Notes under the pieces: generated by a model
The model's input: the letters and a program-made list of their open reading frames with translations, nothing else
Databases searched by the model: none
What the model was told of the DNA's origin: nothing
Translations under genes and position numbers: made by a program
In this document: positions 63,392 to 64,000 of the stretch, in pieces
Layout: each line of letters opens with the position of its first letter
How positions within the stretch are numbered: position 1 is the stretch's first letter
Assembly: GCA_024279915.1 (NCBI GenBank)
Contig: JAJRRB010000078.1
Span: forward strand, 222,277-286,276
Source of the DNA: Deltaproteobacteria bacterium
Lineage (GTDB): Bacteria; Desulfobacterota; Desulfuromonadia; Desulfuromonadales; BM103
Direction: 5' to 3'
DNA: 64,000 bases

Positions 63392-63445
63392 AATTCCGTA
63401 GAGCGCGGCGCGTGTTGCGCGGCGCGAAAAATCAATAGGGCTTCT

Positions 63446-63613
63446 CTAGGAGGCTGTCCGAGAATTGGGGCCATAGCGAAAATTCAGAAGTTTGAGAACA
63501 GATTTTAGCTCCTTTGATAGCTCATAGCAGTGGCTATGGGCTGAAAAGGAGCTGAAATATGGGCCAGACAGCTGGATTTGCAGCTGGTCAATCATTGTCG
63601 GGCAGCCTCCTAG
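63446..63613 (+). repeat. 168-bp foldback element, copy D, between glcD and glcF
   Basis: CTAG at both ends (63446-63449, 63610-63613). Inverted ends CTAGGAGGCTGTCCGAGAAT and ATTGTCGGGCAGCCTCCTAG. The centre has AGCTCCTTT/AAAGGAGCT around CATAGC-AGTG-GCTATG. Same orientation as copy A. Confidence 0.88.
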
Positions 63614-63620
63614 CCTCGGG

Positions 63621-64000
63621 CTACTCGTCATACGCCTCAAGATTTTCCTCGTCGAGGAAAATCTTTCCAGGATTGAGAATATTATTAGGATCAAGCGATC
63701 TCTTGATCGCTTTCATATAGTCGGCGGCAAGCGGGGTGATTTCAAGGGGGATATAGGGTGCCTTGGCGATGCCGACGCCGTGCTCGCCACTCATGGTGCC
63801 GCCGAGTTCAAGGGCGGCCTTGAATACCTCCCGGATGGCTCCTTCGGCTTTGAGGATATCTCCAGAAATCTTCTTGTTGACCATGATGTTGACATGAATG
63901 TTGCCGTCACCGGCATGACCGAAATTAACAATCGGTATTTGATACTTATCGGCAATAGCGTCCACTTTACGAATCATTTCAGGGACCTTACTGCGTGGCA
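63621..64000 (-). CDS. glcD: GlcD-like FAD-linked oxidase, C-terminal part
   Basis: The frame is open to the window edge, giving the last 125 or so residues of a FAD-binding oxidase: PRSKVPEMI, NFGHAGDGNIHVNIM (the conserved HxGDGNxH site) and GTMSGEHGVGIAKAPYIP, ending LDPNNILNPGKIFLD. It would oxidise D-lactate or glycolate with the GlcF-like subunit. The start lies outside the window. Confidence 0.9.
   Translation of the reverse strand, partial: PRSKVPEMIRKVDAIADKYQIPIVNFGHAGDGNIHVNIMVNKKISGDILKAEGAIREVFKAALELGGTMSGEHGVGIAKAPYIPLEITPLAADYMKAIKRSLDPNNILNPGKIFLDEENLEAYDE

Overview
The window looks like chromosome from a mesophilic member of the Desulfuromonadales (the Geobacter/Desulfuromonas/Pelobacter group of Deltaproteobacteria). 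The signs are a triheme c7-type cytochrome, a GlcD/GlcF-type oxidase pair, a twitching-motility ATPase, an ArsS-type radical SAM enzyme, a B12-binding-type radical SAM protein, a methylmalonyl-CoA pathway cluster and GC near 50 percent. This placement is inferred from gene content; no rRNA or tRNA gene was seen.

Layout. 1-0.9 kb: edge-truncated unknown gene. 1.3-11.2 kb: propionyl/methylmalonyl-CoA block with an acyl-CoA carboxyltransferase, a fused biotin carboxylase/biotin carrier, an XRE-cupin regulator, methylmalonyl-CoA mutase, its MeaB chaperone GTPase and the epimerase. Together they interconvert propionyl-CoA and succinyl-CoA. The carboxylase operon and the regulator share a near-identical promoter/operator layout. 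The epimerase is cut by an amber codon at its conserved metal-ligand glutamate. A GxxExxY nuclease-like gene bracketed by inverted repeats lies inside this block. 11.5-15.8 kb: envelope genes (thioredoxin-like protein, tiny lipoprotein, porin, FG-GAP protein). 16.1-26 kb: oligoendopeptidase, transketolase, an aminotransferase-gshA operon preceded by what reads as an alanine-codon attenuator, and a RadC/JAB-DinG helicase fusion. 26.3-38.1 kb: ClpB, an MshEN-receiver protein, a small thioredoxin-fold protein, a radical SAM protein, a patatin-like lipase, glmU and glmS. 38.4-45.5 kb: cardiolipin synthase, CLC channel, a PcrA/UvrD helicase split from its C-terminal domain by a stop codon, an HD-GYP remnant and ArsS. 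45.6-50.4 kb: a large proline/valine/glutamate-rich periplasmic protein, then groES-groEL under a CIRCE operator. 50.5-57.6 kb: a compact set that looks devoted to copper or redox trafficking (cytochrome/ligand-binding lipoprotein fusion, Cys-rich repeat lipoprotein, NosL, MacB-like ABC pair, two membrane proteins, SCO). 58.2-64 kb: PP-loop protein, PilT-like ATPase, MoaA, cytochrome c7, GlcF and the end of GlcD.

Repeats are prominent between genes. Four copies of a 168-bp foldback element with CTAG ends occur, with compensatory changes in the central hairpin. There are also ACGCAAAG-type inverted repeats with and without the GxxExxY gene, CACGGAT-type inverted repeats and two copies of a GTCATTCCCGAG element. 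The observations that most deserve a second look are the alanine-rich leader/attenuator, the epimerase amber codon, the GxxExxY inverted-repeat unit, the 168-bp element family and the nosZ-less NosL/SCO/ABC cluster.
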